Position numbers and translations under genes: made by a program
Assembly (NCBI RefSeq): GCF_030733385.1
Contig: NZ_JASHJC010000005.1
Span: forward strand, 62,001-126,000
Reading direction: 5' to 3'
Source of the DNA: Roseovarius sp. MMSF_3359
GTDB lineage: Bacteria > Pseudomonadota > Alphaproteobacteria > Rhodobacterales > Rhodobacteraceae
Length of the DNA stretch: 64,000 bases
The notes under the pieces: model-generated
Told to the model about the DNA's origin: nothing
The model's database searches: none
Seen by the model: the letters and a program-made list of their open reading frames with translations, nothing else
Shown here: positions 16,916 through 28,649 of the stretch, one piece after another
Layout: the number at the start of each line of letters is the position of its first letter
Position numbering within the stretch: the stretch's first letter is position 1

Positions 16916-17827
16916 TTGCGCCATCCATCCGGGCTAACCCACTTGAACGACATCCAAAGCAAATTCACCAAGGTGCTCGAAGCTCACCTGCGTCAACGGG
17001 GTGTGCTCAAAGAAAACGCGCAGTGGACGTCGCTTGAAGGCGGGCGGACAAATCGGCTTTGGCGCGTTTCGCGGCCGGACGGCGACATCGTTGTGAAACT
17101 CTACAACGTTGAAGCCCGAAACCCGCTCTTTCCAAATGATCCCATGAGCGAGGTTCGGGCTCTCCAACATTTGGCCGCATACAATCTCTCGCCGATACTA
17201 CTGGAGTACTTCCAGGCAGATATTGGGTCTGTCGTTATCTATCAGCATCTTGAAGGGTTTTCATGGCGGTCGGATTGCGCGCAAGTGGCCACTTTGTTGC
17301 ACCGCCTGCACCTCACGCCAGCGCCGCGCGGCCTGCGGCAAACACCCGATGGTAGCGACGCGCTGCGATCACAGGTGCAGACCATATTGAGCGCCTGCCC
17401 CACCAACACCGCCGACGAATTACGGCGCCTGGAACCGCTGGATCACATTCCCGCCAGCGGTCTGAAGCGTCTTTTGCATGCCGACCCGGTATCAACGAAC
17501 ATCATCGACCACGCCGGCGGACTGACGCTGATCGACTGGCAATGTCCGGCGATCGGTGACCCGTGCGAGGATATCGCGATCTTCCTGTCACCTGCGATGC
17601 ACCTGGCTTATCGCGGGGTGGCGCTGACGGCAGAGGAAAAGCGCGCGTTCCTGGCGGCTTATCCTGATCGCGCGGCCATCGACCGGTATCGGCGGCTGGA
17701 ACCCTGGTATCACTGGCGTATGGCCGCCTATTGCCTGTGGCAAGGGGTGCAAGGAGGATCACAGGCCGCCGAAGGCTACGCAGCCGAAGTCGAAGCGCTG
17801 AAAGAGACTTTTTCAGAGCAGGTTTAG
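16916..17827 (+). CDS. Aminoglycoside phosphotransferase/choline kinase-fold protein
   Basis: About 295-303 residues with the kinase-like APH fold: a glycine-containing nucleotide loop and lysine strand (G-G-R-T-N-R-L-W ... I-V-V-K-L-Y near 43-64), the catalytic loop H-A-D-P-V-S-T-N-I-I near 189-198 (H-x-D-x-x-x-x-N) and the metal-binding L-I-D-W-Q near 207-211. It probably phosphorylates a small hydroxylated substrate; the substrate is unknown. No ATG lies in the first 70 codons. Start candidates are TTG at 16916 or TTG at 16943, neither with a clear ribosome site, so the N-terminus is uncertain. Its last 15 bases overlap the end of ubiB on the other strand. Confidence 0.75.
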   Translation: MRHPSGLTHLNDIQSKFTKVLEAHLRQRGVLKENAQWTSLEGGRTNRLWRVSRPDGDIVVKLYNVEARNPLFPNDPMSEVRALQHLAAYNLSPILLEYFQADIGSVVIYQHLEGFSWRSDCAQVATLLHRLHLTPAPRGLRQTPDGSDALRSQVQTILSACPTNTADELRRLEPLDHIPASGLKRLLHADPVSTNIIDHAGGLTLIDWQCPAIGDPCEDIAIFLSPAMHLAYRGVALTAEEKRAFLAAYPDRAAIDRYRRLEPWYHWRMAAYCLWQGVQGGSQAAEGYAAEVEALKETFSEQV

Positions 17828-19345
17828 CCCCAAAATCATCGCTGCGGCGCCTGCCGCAACGCCGAACCCGCCCCAAAGCAACCGGCCGGGCCAATTTGAC
17901 CTCGCAGGCGTTTCCTGGGGCATGGATTGACGGATCAGGGCGTTTTCCACGATCACCGGAAGGCGCGGCCCGTACCGCGCCAGGACGGTCAACGTCTTGC
18001 CCAGGTCACGCAGAGCCGCGGCGGGACCGATGCTTTCCTTGATGTAGCTTTCCACGACCGGTTTGGCGACGGTCCAGATGTTGATGTCGGGGCTGAGACT
18101 GCGGGCGACACCTTCGACAACCACCATTGTGCGCTGCAACAGGATCAGTTCGGTGCGGGTTTCCATGCCGAACCGTTCAGTCACCTCAAAGAGATAACTC
18201 AGCAGGCTGCCCATCGAAATGCGGCTGGCGTCCATCCCGAAAATCGGCTCCCCCACGGCACGCAAGGCCCGGGCGAATTCATCCACATCGCGGTCGGCAG
18301 GCACATACCCGGCTTCGAAATGCACCTCCGCCACGCGGCGGTAATCGCGCTTGATGAAACCATAGAGGATTTCGGCATAAACCCGGCGCGTATACTCGTC
18401 GATATGGCCCATGATCCCGAAATCATAGGCAATGATGTTGCCATTTGCGGCGACCTTGAGATTGCCCTGGTGCATGTCCGCGTGAAAGTACCCGTCGCGC
18501 AGCGCGTGGGAGAGAAAAAGCTGCAACACCCGTTCCCCAAGGCGGACCCGGTCGTGACCGGCAGCATCGAGCGCGGTATTATCACCAAGCGGCACGCCAT
18601 CTGCCCAATCCATCGTCATGACGCGGCGGCCCGAGAGGTGCCATTGCACCTTGGGCAGTTCAAAACCCTCGTCGCCCTCGGTATTTGCGGCAAATTCTGA
18701 CGCTGAAGAGGATTCGAGCCGCAGGTCGAGCTCGCCCATCACCACGCCTTCAAAATGCGCAATCACATCCGTCGGGCGGAGCCGCCGGGAGGCCGGCGAC
18801 AGAAGCTCGATCATGCGGGCGGCGAAATAGAAGGCGTCGATATCCTTGCGGAAGGCCTTTTCGATGCCCGGGCGCAGCACCTTGACCGCCACTTCGTCAC
18901 CGCTGTCGCGCATCCGTGCGCGGTGCACCTGCGCGATCGAGGCCGCGGCAACCGGTTCGCTGAACTCGTCAAACAGGTCTTCGACCGCCCGGCCCAGCTC
19001 GGACTCGACGCTTTCCTTGGCCAAGGTCGTAGAGAACGGCGGCAGCTTGTCCTGCAGCACCCGCAGCTGCGTCGCCAGCTCTTCGCCGACAAGATCGGGT
19101 CGCGTACTCAGGATCTGCCCAAACTTGATATAGGCCGGGCCGAGTGCCGTCAGCGCCCGCGTGGCAGGCGGCATGGCGGTGTCGCCGCGATAGCCCAGCC
19201 ATTGAAACGGCCAGGCCAGGAACCGCATCGTCCCCCGCACCAAGGGCGGTGCGTCCATGGCGTCCATCACCACGCCCATGGCACCCGTGCGTTCCAGCGT
19301 CGCGCCCGTGCGGATCAGGCGCAGGATGTTATGCGGTCCTCTCAT
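17813..19345 (-). CDS. ubiB: Ubiquinone biosynthesis ATPase-like kinase UbiB
   Basis: 510 residues, typical of UbiB (ADCK/ABC1 atypical kinases). The K-x-G-Q motif (Y-I-K-F-G-Q-I-L-S-T-R-P near 92-103), an A-Q-V-H-R-A and V-K-V-L-R-P strand near 138-160, the H-A-D-M-H-Q-G-N catalytic loop near 289-296 and D-F-G near 308-310 are all present. A C-terminal hydrophobic segment (about 485-508) anchors it to the membrane. It supports coenzyme Q synthesis, probably by ATPase activity that extracts Q intermediates. It begins directly after the ubiE stop with no gap. Confidence 0.95.
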   Translation of the reverse strand: MRGPHNILRLIRTGATLERTGAMGVVMDAMDAPPLVRGTMRFLAWPFQWLGYRGDTAMPPATRALTALGPAYIKFGQILSTRPDLVGEELATQLRVLQDKLPPFSTTLAKESVESELGRAVEDLFDEFSEPVAAASIAQVHRARMRDSGDEVAVKVLRPGIEKAFRKDIDAFYFAARMIELLSPASRRLRPTDVIAHFEGVVMGELDLRLESSSASEFAANTEGDEGFELPKVQWHLSGRRVMTMDWADGVPLGDNTALDAAGHDRVRLGERVLQLFLSHALRDGYFHADMHQGNLKVAANGNIIAYDFGIMGHIDEYTRRVYAEILYGFIKRDYRRVAEVHFEAGYVPADRDVDEFARALRAVGEPIFGMDASRISMGSLLSYLFEVTERFGMETRTELILLQRTMVVVEGVARSLSPDINIWTVAKPVVESYIKESIGPAAALRDLGKTLTVLARYGPRLPVIVENALIRQSMPQETPARSNWPGRLLWGGFGVAAGAAAMILGLNLL

Positions 19346-20089
19346 TCAGAGTTTCCAGCCCGAGTGCAGGCAGGCGATTCCCATCGACAGGTTGCGATAC
19401 TTGGCGTTCTCGAACCCGGCAGCGCGCACCATCTGCAGGAACGTTTCCTGATCCGGGAACTGCCGGATGGATTCGACCAGGTATTGATAGCTTTCGCGAT
19501 CTCCGGCAATCGCCTGGCCCATGCGCGGGATGATGTTGAAAGAATAGAGATCATAAACCTTCTGCATCAGGTCATTAGGGATCTGGCTGAACTCCAGGAC
19601 CATCAACCGCCCGCCGGGGCGCAGAACGCGAAACGCTTCGGCCAGCGCGTCGGCAGGGCGGGTCACGTTCCGGATACCGAAACTGATCGTGTAGACATCG
19701 AACGTATTGTCCTCAAACGGCAGCGCCATCGCGTCGCCCACGACCCAATCGAGGCTGGCGCCCAAGTGTTCCGCCTCGGCCCGCTTGCGCCCTTCGATCA
19801 GCATCGGTTCGGTCAGGTCCAGGACCGTCGCATGCCCCGCGCCTGCGCGTTTCAGAAACCGGAAGGAAATATCGCCGGTGCCGCCCGCCACATCCAATAG
19901 CTTCTGCCCCGGGCGCGGTGCCAGCCAATCCATCATCGCGTCTTTCCAGATGCGGTGAATACCAAAGCTCATGGCGTCATTCATCACGTCGTATTTCGAC
20001 GCGACCGACCCGAAAACCCCCTGCACCCGACCGGCCTTTTCGGCCTCGGGCACGGTTTCAAATCCGAAATGTGTGGTTTTCTCGGTCAT
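19346..20089 (-). CDS. ubiE: Ubiquinone/menaquinone C-methyltransferase UbiE
   Basis: 247 residues. UbiE methylates the benzoquinol ring in ubiquinone synthesis using S-adenosylmethionine. The signature Y-D-x-M-N-D-x-M-S-F-G-I-H-R-x-W-K near 34-50, the SAM loop L-D-V-A-G-G-T-G-D near 66-74, and F-G-I-R-N-V-T near 136-142 are textbook. It is translated just before ubiB, forming a two-gene quinone unit. mutM diverges from it across 88 bases. Confidence 0.97.
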   Translation of the reverse strand: MTEKTTHFGFETVPEAEKAGRVQGVFGSVASKYDVMNDAMSFGIHRIWKDAMMDWLAPRPGQKLLDVAGGTGDISFRFLKRAGAGHATVLDLTEPMLIEGRKRAEAEHLGASLDWVVGDAMALPFEDNTFDVYTISFGIRNVTRPADALAEAFRVLRPGGRLMVLEFSQIPNDLMQKVYDLYSFNIIPRMGQAIAGDRESYQYLVESIRQFPDQETFLQMVRAAGFENAKYRNLSMGIACLHSGWKL

Positions 20090-20177
20090 GGGTCTTGCCG
20101 TTCCTTCTTCCCGACCTTCTTATAGGGCGCTGCCCCGCGGTGACAATGCGCCGTTTGGAAACAAAGGAAAGCCTGAA

Positions 20178-21029
20178 ATGCCCGAATTGCCAGAGGTTGA
20201 GACGGTTCGCCGCGGCCTGGCCCCCACGATGGAGGGCGCGGTAATCGCGCAGGCCGATGTGAACCGTCCCGATCTGCGCTGGCCCTTTCCGCCGCGTATG
20301 GCCGAACGGCTGACCGGGCAGACGGTTCTGCGTCTGCGCCGGCGGTCGAAATACATCCTGGCGGATCTGGCCAGCGATGAAACCCTGCTCATCCACCTAG
20401 GCATGTCGGGGCGGATGTTGATCTCGGGCGATCCCCTCGGGCAGTTCGTGCATGACCATCCGGCGCCGGAAAAACACGATCACGTCGTGTTTCACATGGC
20501 CAACGGCGCGCAGATCACGTTCAACGATCCCCGCCGGTTCGGTGCGATGGACCTGATGCCGACCGCCACGGCAGAGGCACATCCGCTGCTGGCCAAACTC
20601 GGACCAGAACCGCTTGGAAATGGCTTCCAAGAAGCCTATCTGACCGCCGCGTTGAACGGGAAGAACACGCCGATCAAATCCGCTCTTCTGGATCAGCGAA
20701 TCGTCGCAGGATTGGGCAATATCTATGTCTGCGAAGCCCTCTACCGGGCCGGAATTTCCCCCAAGCGCCGCGCCGGGCGTATATCCGCCACCCGCGTGGC
20801 AGGGCTTGTTCCAATCATCCGTGATGTCATTGCCGAAGCAATCGAGGCTGGCGGCTCAAGCCTGCGCGATTTCCGGCAAACCGATGGAGAACTAGGTTAT
20901 TTTCAACACCGTTTCGATGTCTATGACCGCGAGGGTGACCCCTGCCGTACCCCGGGTTGCACCCGGTCCGTGACCCGCATCGTGCAGTCGGGCCGGTCCT
21001 CTTTCTATTGCCCCCTATGCCAAAGATAG
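20178..21029 (+). CDS. mutM: Formamidopyrimidine-DNA glycosylase MutM (Fpg)
   Basis: 283 residues from the ATG at 20178. Mature MutM must start P-E-L-P-E, and the protein begins [10 protein letters not shown], which settles the start. It excises 8-oxoguanine and cleaves at AP sites through the N-terminal Pro. R-S-K-Y holds the conserved Lys near 56, and G-N-I-Y-V-C-E is near 181. The C-terminal zinc finger has C-x4-C and C-x2-C pairs in the last 28 residues. In many alphaproteobacteria it sits next to ubiE, as here. Confidence 0.97.
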   Translation: MPELPEVETVRRGLAPTMEGAVIAQADVNRPDLRWPFPPRMAERLTGQTVLRLRRRSKYILADLASDETLLIHLGMSGRMLISGDPLGQFVHDHPAPEKHDHVVFHMANGAQITFNDPRRFGAMDLMPTATAEAHPLLAKLGPEPLGNGFQEAYLTAALNGKNTPIKSALLDQRIVAGLGNIYVCEALYRAGISPKRRAGRISATRVAGLVPIIRDVIAEAIEAGGSSLRDFRQTDGELGYFQHRFDVYDREGDPCRTPGCTRSVTRIVQSGRSSFYCPLCQR

Positions 21030-21093
21030 GTTGAACCCAGCCACAACGGTGTTAAGAAAACGGTCCTGACTGAAACAAGCGAAAGCAGATTTC

Positions 21094-21870
21094 ATGGCCT
21101 TTGAGACGATCATCGTCGAACTGGAAGACCACGTTAGCCTCATCAAACTCAACCGCCCCGATGCTCTGAACGCATTGAACGACCAACTGCTCGGCGAATT
21201 GGTCGTGGCGTTGAACGAGGCGCAAGAGAACGAAAAAGTGCGCTGCATCGTCATCACCGGCTCGGAAAAGGCATTTGCCGCCGGAGCCGATATCAAGATG
21301 ATGAGCGACAAGAACTTCGTCGACATGTTCGGCGAGGATTTCTTTGGTCCCGAAAGCGATGCGATCATGCGCATCCGCAAGCCGATCATCGCGGCCGTGT
21401 CGGGTTATGCCCTGGGCGGCGGGTGCGAATTGGCAATGATGTGCGATTTCATCATCTGCTCGGATACCGCCAAGTTCGGCCAGCCCGAGATCAACCTCGG
21501 CGTCATGGCGGGCCTGGGCGGCAGCCAGCGCCTGACGCGGTTCATCGGCAAATCCAAAGCGATGGACATGAACCTGACGGGGCGTTTCATGGACGCGGAA
21601 GAGGCCGAACGTTCGGGGCTGGTGAGCCGCGTCGTTCCCGCCAAGAAGCTGCGTGAGGAGGCGATGTCTGCCGCGCAAAAGATCGCCGAGAAATCCATGA
21701 TCTCCACCATGGCGGTCAAGGAGGCGGTGAACCGGTCCTATGAGATGACCCTGCGCGAAGGGCTTTTGTTCGAACGTCGCGTCTTCCATTCGCTTTTTGC
21801 CACGGAAGACCAGAAAGAAGGCATGGCCGCCTTCACCGAAAAACGCGAAGCCCAGTTCCGCGATCGCTGA
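21094..21870 (+). CDS. Enoyl-CoA hydratase
   Basis: 258 residues, the crotonase family length. It hydrates trans-2-enoyl-CoA in fatty acid beta-oxidation. The oxyanion-hole motif F-A-A-G-A-D-I near 64-70, A-L-G-G-G-C-E-L-A near 107-115 with the first catalytic Glu, and Q-P-E-I-N-L-G with the second Glu near 133 are intact, which argues for a true short-chain hydratase rather than a catalytically altered relative. It stands alone between mutM and a hairpin terminator. Confidence 0.92.
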   Translation: MAFETIIVELEDHVSLIKLNRPDALNALNDQLLGELVVALNEAQENEKVRCIVITGSEKAFAAGADIKMMSDKNFVDMFGEDFFGPESDAIMRIRKPIIAAVSGYALGGGCELAMMCDFIICSDTAKFGQPEINLGVMAGLGGSQRLTRFIGKSKAMDMNLTGRFMDAEEAERSGLVSRVVPAKKLREEAMSAAQKIAEKSMISTMAVKEAVNRSYEMTLREGLLFERRVFHSLFATEDQKEGMAAFTEKREAQFRDR

Positions 21871-21890
21871 AGAGCCGCAAAGCTCTTCAG
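21867..21890. terminator. Hairpin spanning the enoyl-CoA hydratase stop
   Basis: CTGAAGAGC/GCTCTTCAG, a perfect 9-bp stem with a 6-base loop whose left arm contains the TGA stop. It lies between two convergent genes. No T tract follows on either side, so it may act as an mRNA 3'-end structure. Confidence 0.55.
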
Positions 21891-21915
21891 CAGCGTGCCG
21901 TGAGTGGTGCCTTGC

Positions 21916-22389
21916 CTATTCGGCGGTCAGTTGCTGAATGGCCTTGGCCCATTCTTCAACATGGTAGGATTTGACGATCTTGCCATCCTCGACGGTATGA
22001 ATGTCGATGGTCATGATCTTGAAACTTTTACCCGTTGCCGGATCAATCCCGAAAATCGGCCCGGTCGGCGTGCCGGTGGCGATGCTGCGGACAATGTAGC
22101 GGTTGCCATCCTGCAGGATTTCCTGCGGCTCCCAGGCCAGATCGGGAATGACACTGCCAAAGCCGCCAAGCGTCTTGTACAGACCTTCGGCACCGGGGCC
22201 GCCGCGGGGCGTGGGGATGGATTCCCAATCTTCGGTGACAACCGCGCGCACCTCCTCGGGGGTGACATCCGCCGGTGTCGTCAGGAGATCCGCATAGAAG
22301 CTGCGCACCACCTGCAGATCATCCGCAAGAGCATGGGTTGCGCCGAGAACGGCGATTGTGAGGCTGGTCAGCATTGTCTTGAACGTCAT
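21916..22389 (-). CDS. Exported NTF2/SnoaL-like protein
   Basis: 157 residues with a signal peptide ending A-L-A near 23, then one cone-shaped SnoaL/NTF2-like domain. It has V-V-R-S-F-Y-A-D-L-L, a W-E-S-I-P-T-P-R-G-G-P loop, F-x-x-x-I-P-D-L-A-W and the C-terminal I-D-I-H-T-V-E-D-G-K-I-V-x-S-Y-H-V-E-E-W that such ester-cyclase-like proteins share. Periplasmic location is unusual for the fold's enzymes. The substrate is unknown. It diverges from a LysR regulator, which probably controls it through the dyad at 22446-22480. Confidence 0.75.
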   Translation of the reverse strand: MTFKTMLTSLTIAVLGATHALADDLQVVRSFYADLLTTPADVTPEEVRAVVTEDWESIPTPRGGPGAEGLYKTLGGFGSVIPDLAWEPQEILQDGNRYIVRSIATGTPTGPIFGIDPATGKSFKIMTIDIHTVEDGKIVKSYHVEEWAKAIQQLTAE

Positions 22390-22445
22390 GGACTTGGTTT
22401 CCTTTCTAGCAATACGGACAATGCCTAGACCGGGGAGGAATTACG

Positions 22446-22484
22446 CTGTAGTACAGAAGTACCAAATTTATTATTCTGTATAAT
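22446..22484. promoter_or_regulatory. Dyad operator and -10 element in the LysR divergent promoter
   Basis: TACAGAA (22452-22458) and TTCTGTA (22474-22480) form a perfect 7-bp inverted repeat with a 15-base spacer. A further CTGTA at 22446-22450 pairs with the first arm as CTGTA-G-TACAG. This layout suits a LysR-type recall and activation site. The right arm overlaps a consensus TATAAT at 22479-22484 directed at the LysR gene. No good -35 is seen, which fits an activator-dependent or self-repressed promoter. Confidence 0.55.
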
Positions 22485-22491
22485 CTAACAA

Positions 22492-23355
22492 ATGAAGCCA
22501 TTCCTTTCGCATCAGACCCTCCGCCGCATTGTCTATTTCGAGGCGATCGCAACGGCCGGGTCGATCCGGGGCGCGGCAGAGCATCTGGGCCTTTCCGTTC
22601 CGGTACTTTCCGAGGCTTTGTCCGAACTCGAAGAGGATCTTGGGGTCTCGCTGGCGACGCGCTCCACCCGCAGATTTCAACTGACCGAGGCGGGACAACA
22701 TGTGCATGGCGTGTCTCAACAGATCGTTGAACTGGCCATGAGCCTGCCCAAACTGAACCGTGACACCCCCTTGTCCGGGACATTGCACATCACCTTACCG
22801 GTCGAATTGTCCACCTTCTGGTTGCCGGAAAGGCTGCGGCGGTTTCGTCAGATTGCACCGGAGGTCGAGGTTCGGATTACCGCAACCGACGAGCTTGAAA
22901 CCCTGAACACCAGCCCAATCGAACTCGCCCTGCGCACGACCTACTCGTCGGGCCAATCCAACCCGGAGAGCGCCATGAGCCTCGACCTCACGATGGTGGC
23001 AAGCAAAGCCCCGACGCGCGACGGCGAGCGGTTCCTGGTGCCCCTGATAGATGTCTCGGGAAAACGCTGGTTCTCACCGGTATCGGTCGAATCGGGGCGT
23101 GAAGAGGTGATCGGATTTGCGGGTACGGTCGCGGTCAACAACCACTTGTCGGCAATCTCATGGGCGCGGCAGGGGTTGGGGGCGGCGCTGGTCATCCGCG
23201 ACAGCGTCCGGGAAGATCTGGCCGAAGGGCGGCTGATCGAAATCATGCCGGATTATATTTTTGGCGCGATTGACATGAAATGGGTCTTCCGGGACCGGCT
23301 CCCGTCCCGGAATGCGCTTGCTTTCGTCGAGGCGGCTGCCGCCGACGGGCTGTAA
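22492..23355 (+). CDS. LysR-family transcriptional regulator
   Basis: 287 residues. The winged helix-turn-helix covers about 8-67 (I-V-Y-F-E-A-I-A, then S-I-R-G-A-A-E-H-L-G-L-S-V-P-V-L-S-E-A-L, then L-G-V-S-L-A-T-R-S-T-R). The remainder is a PBP-type effector domain. The ATG at 22492 is 8 bases after a consensus TATAAT and has no ribosome site, so the message is probably leaderless. It likely regulates itself and the divergent SnoaL-like gene. The effector cannot be predicted. Confidence 0.9.
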   Translation: MKPFLSHQTLRRIVYFEAIATAGSIRGAAEHLGLSVPVLSEALSELEEDLGVSLATRSTRRFQLTEAGQHVHGVSQQIVELAMSLPKLNRDTPLSGTLHITLPVELSTFWLPERLRRFRQIAPEVEVRITATDELETLNTSPIELALRTTYSSGQSNPESAMSLDLTMVASKAPTRDGERFLVPLIDVSGKRWFSPVSVESGREEVIGFAGTVAVNNHLSAISWARQGLGAALVIRDSVREDLAEGRLIEIMPDYIFGAIDMKWVFRDRLPSRNALAFVEAAAADGL

Positions 23356-23359
23356 GCCA

Positions 23360-24100
23360 TCAAAGCTGCTCCATGACCTCGTCGCTGGCCTCGAAATTGG
23401 CGGTAACGCGCTGCACGTCGTCGTCATCCTCAAGCGCGTCGATCAGCTTCATCAGCTTTTGCAAGCCCTCAAGGTCAAGCTCGGTCGTGGTGGTTGGCTT
23501 CCAGACCAAATTGGTCTCTTCACTTTCGCCCAACTCCGCCTCGAGCGCATTGCTGACCTCGTTGAGATCCGTATCGGCGCACCAGATGATATGACCGTCC
23601 TCCGATGATTCCACATCCTCGGCACCGGCCTCGATGGCGGCCATCATCACCGTGTCGGCGTCGCCGGCCTCGGAGGTGTAGGTCACCTCGCCCTTGCGTT
23701 CGAACATGAAACCCACGCTGCCGGTTTCGCCAAGGTTGCCGCCATTCTTGGTAAAGGTCGACCGCACGTTGCTCGCCGTGCGGTTCAAGTTGTCGGTCAT
23801 CGCCTCGACGATCACCGCAACACCACCGGGGCCATAGCCCTCATACCGGATTTCCTTGTAATCCTCGCTATCGCCCGCCTGCGATTTCTTGATCGCACGG
23901 TCGATATTGTCGTTGGGCATGGATTGCGCCTTTGCACTCTTGACCGCAAGACGCAGGCGCGGGTTCTTGTCCGGGTCCGGGTCGCCCATCTTGGCGGCCA
24001 CGGTGATCTCCTTGGACAGTTTCGAAAAGAGCTTCGAACGCGCCGCGTCCTGCCGCCCCTTGCGGTGTTGAATATTTGCCCATTTTGAGTGGCCGGCCAT
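23360..24100 (-). CDS. yebC: YebC/PmpR/TACO1 family regulator
   Basis: 246 residues with the invariant start [14 protein letters not shown] and the motif G-Y-G-P-G-G-V-A near 90-97. YebC-family proteins have been described both as DNA-binding regulators and as translation factors that help ribosomes at difficult peptide stretches. The acidic C-terminal domain is complete. Its stop lies 4 bases from the converging LysR stop. The gene starts close to the divergent SLC13 transporter. Confidence 0.95.
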   Translation of the reverse strand: MAGHSKWANIQHRKGRQDAARSKLFSKLSKEITVAAKMGDPDPDKNPRLRLAVKSAKAQSMPNDNIDRAIKKSQAGDSEDYKEIRYEGYGPGGVAVIVEAMTDNLNRTASNVRSTFTKNGGNLGETGSVGFMFERKGEVTYTSEAGDADTVMMAAIEAGAEDVESSEDGHIIWCADTDLNEVSNALEAELGESEETNLVWKPTTTTELDLEGLQKLMKLIDALEDDDDVQRVTANFEASDEVMEQL

Positions 24101-24221
24101 GCGGGTGCCTCCGATCAGAGATTTTGGTTTTCGTCTCTATACGGCAGGGGCATGTCCCCTCGCAAGCCGGTTGCTTTCATGCGCCGGATGCGGTTGGCTT
24201 CGGGGAACGCGAAAGGGCATC

Positions 24222-25994
24222 ATGACCACCGATCAGATCATCCTCTTCAGCCTCTTCGGGCTGGTATTCGGCCTCCTGCTCTGGGGGCGTTATCGCTATG
24301 ACCTCGTGGCGTTTGCCGCGCTGCTGGGGGGTGTCGTTCTGGGCGTCGTAGACACCAAGGATGCCTTTTCCGGCTTCGGCCACCCGGCCACCATCGTCGT
24401 CGCGCTGGTCCTGGTCGTCTCTGCGGGGTTGGTCCGCTCCGGTGCAGTATTTCTCATCACCCGTACGCTGGTGGACAGCACCCGCGCCCTGGGGGCGCAT
24501 ATCGCGTTGATGGGTGCCATTGGCGGTGTCCTCTCGGCCTTCATGAACAATGTCGCGGCCCTTGCGCTCCTGATGCCGGTGGATGTGCAGACCGCACGCA
24601 AGGCAAAACGCTCCCCGGGGTTGAGCCTCATGCCGCTCAGCTTCGCAACCATCCTGGGCGGGATGGCCACGCTCATCGGCACCCCGCCCAACATCATCAT
24701 CGCGTCGTTTCGCGAAGACGCGCTCGGCACCCCTTTCCGCATGTTCGATTTTGCCCCCGTGGGCGGGCTGACCGCCATTGCCGGGCTGGCCTTCGTCGCG
24801 CTGATTGGCTGGCGGCTGATCCCCAAGCGCGAGGACGCGACGATCAACGCCTCTGAGATCGCGCAATACATCGCCGAGCTGACCGTGCCGGAGGGGTCGG
24901 ACCATATCGGCAAACGCTTGGGCGAGCTTGACGAGACAGCCCAGAAAACCGACGTGGCGATCCTTGGCCTCATCCGCGATGGCAAACGGCGCTATGGGAC
25001 TTCGCGAAACACGCCGTTGCGGGCCGATGATACGCTGGTGCTGGAAGCCTCCCCCGACGCGCTCGACGAATTTCGCGCAGCCCTGTCGCTCGCATTTTCG
25101 GACAAGGACCGGGAGGAGAAGCTGAAGGCCGAGGGAGAGGGCCTCGATATCGTCGAGGTCGTTGTGCCAAACGAAGCACGGGTCGCGGGCAAGACCGTGC
25201 TCTCCATCGGTCTTAACTGGCGGCACCGCGCGGTCTTGATGGGGATTTCCCGGCAGGGCCGCAAGATCACGCAGCAGGTGCGCAAGACCGTGATCCGGCC
25301 CGGCGATATCCTTCTTTTGTTGGTCCCAAAGGATACCGGCGGCCTTGTTACCGACTGGCTCGGCTGCCTGCCCCTCGCGGACCGTGGCCTGGCGGTGACC
25401 CAGGACAGCAAGACATGGCTGGCCATCGGCCTTTTCGCTGCGGCGGTTTTGGCGGCAAGCGTGGGGCTTTTGTATCTGCCGATCGCGCTCGGGCTGGTGG
25501 TGGTGGCCTATGTCCTGACCAAGATCGTCCCGCTGAGCGAGCTCTACACCCATATCGAATGGCCGGTCGTGGTCCTGCTCGGATCCATGATCCCATTGGG
25601 CGCAGCGTTGGAACAGTCCGGCGGAACGGAACTGATCGCTGGAAGCCTCATCAGCCTAACCGGCAACCTGCCACCCTGGGCGATCCTGACCGTCCTGATG
25701 ATCGTCACGATGAGCTTGTCGGACGTACTCAACAACACGGCCACAACCATCGTCGCGGCTCCCGTTGGCATCCAGATGGCGCAATCGCTGGGCGTATCGC
25801 CCGACCCGTTCCTGATGGCGGTGGCGGTGGCCGCATCCTCGGCCTTCCTCACCCCCATCGGACACAAGAACAACACGCTGATCCTCGGACCCGGCGGCTA
25901 CAGCTTCGGGGACTACTGGCGCATGGGTCTGCCGTTGGAGGTACTGGTGGTGGCTGTCTCGATCCCGGCAATCCTGGTGTTCTGGCCGCTCTGA
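24222..25994 (+). CDS. SLC13-family transporter with two TrkA-C (RCK_C) domains
   Basis: 590 residues from the ATG at 24222; the open frame upstream is Cys/Arg-rich and not family-like. Membrane segments lie in 1-200 and about 400-590, each half with an intramembrane loop (F-M-N-N-V-A-A near 107-113, and L-N-N-T-A-T-T near 504-510, with T-P-P-N and T-P-I-G-H-K-N-N). Between them, about 215-390, are two TrkA-C-like regulatory domains. Such proteins carry sulfate, dicarboxylates or related anions coupled to Na+; the substrate is not determined. Confidence 0.85.
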   Translation: MTTDQIILFSLFGLVFGLLLWGRYRYDLVAFAALLGGVVLGVVDTKDAFSGFGHPATIVVALVLVVSAGLVRSGAVFLITRTLVDSTRALGAHIALMGAIGGVLSAFMNNVAALALLMPVDVQTARKAKRSPGLSLMPLSFATILGGMATLIGTPPNIIIASFREDALGTPFRMFDFAPVGGLTAIAGLAFVALIGWRLIPKREDATINASEIAQYIAELTVPEGSDHIGKRLGELDETAQKTDVAILGLIRDGKRRYGTSRNTPLRADDTLVLEASPDALDEFRAALSLAFSDKDREEKLKAEGEGLDIVEVVVPNEARVAGKTVLSIGLNWRHRAVLMGISRQGRKITQQVRKTVIRPGDILLLLVPKDTGGLVTDWLGCLPLADRGLAVTQDSKTWLAIGLFAAAVLAASVGLLYLPIALGLVVVAYVLTKIVPLSELYTHIEWPVVVLLGSMIPLGAALEQSGGTELIAGSLISLTGNLPPWAILTVLMIVTMSLSDVLNNTATTIVAAPVGIQMAQSLGVSPDPFLMAVAVAASSAFLTPIGHKNNTLILGPGGYSFGDYWRMGLPLEVLVVAVSIPAILVFWPL

Positions 25995-26009
25995 CGTAAA
26001 ACGGGTCGC

Positions 26010-26030
26010 GCCCCGGACATGATCCGGGGC
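26010..26030. repeat. REP-like palindrome between SLC13 and gyrB
   Basis: GCCCCGGA/TCCGGGGC with a 5-base loop, a perfect 8-bp stem between convergent stops. From memory, very similar CCCCGGA-x-TCCGGGG palindromes recur in alphaproteobacterial genomes as REP-like elements. Only this copy was noticed in the window. It may also serve as a Rho-independent-like 3' end, but no T tract is present. Confidence 0.5.
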
Positions 26031-26055
26031 CTCTGCCCACATCTGAAAATCGGTA

Positions 26056-28635
<2,580 letters not shown>

Positions 28636-28649
28636 TCACCGAGCGAAAT

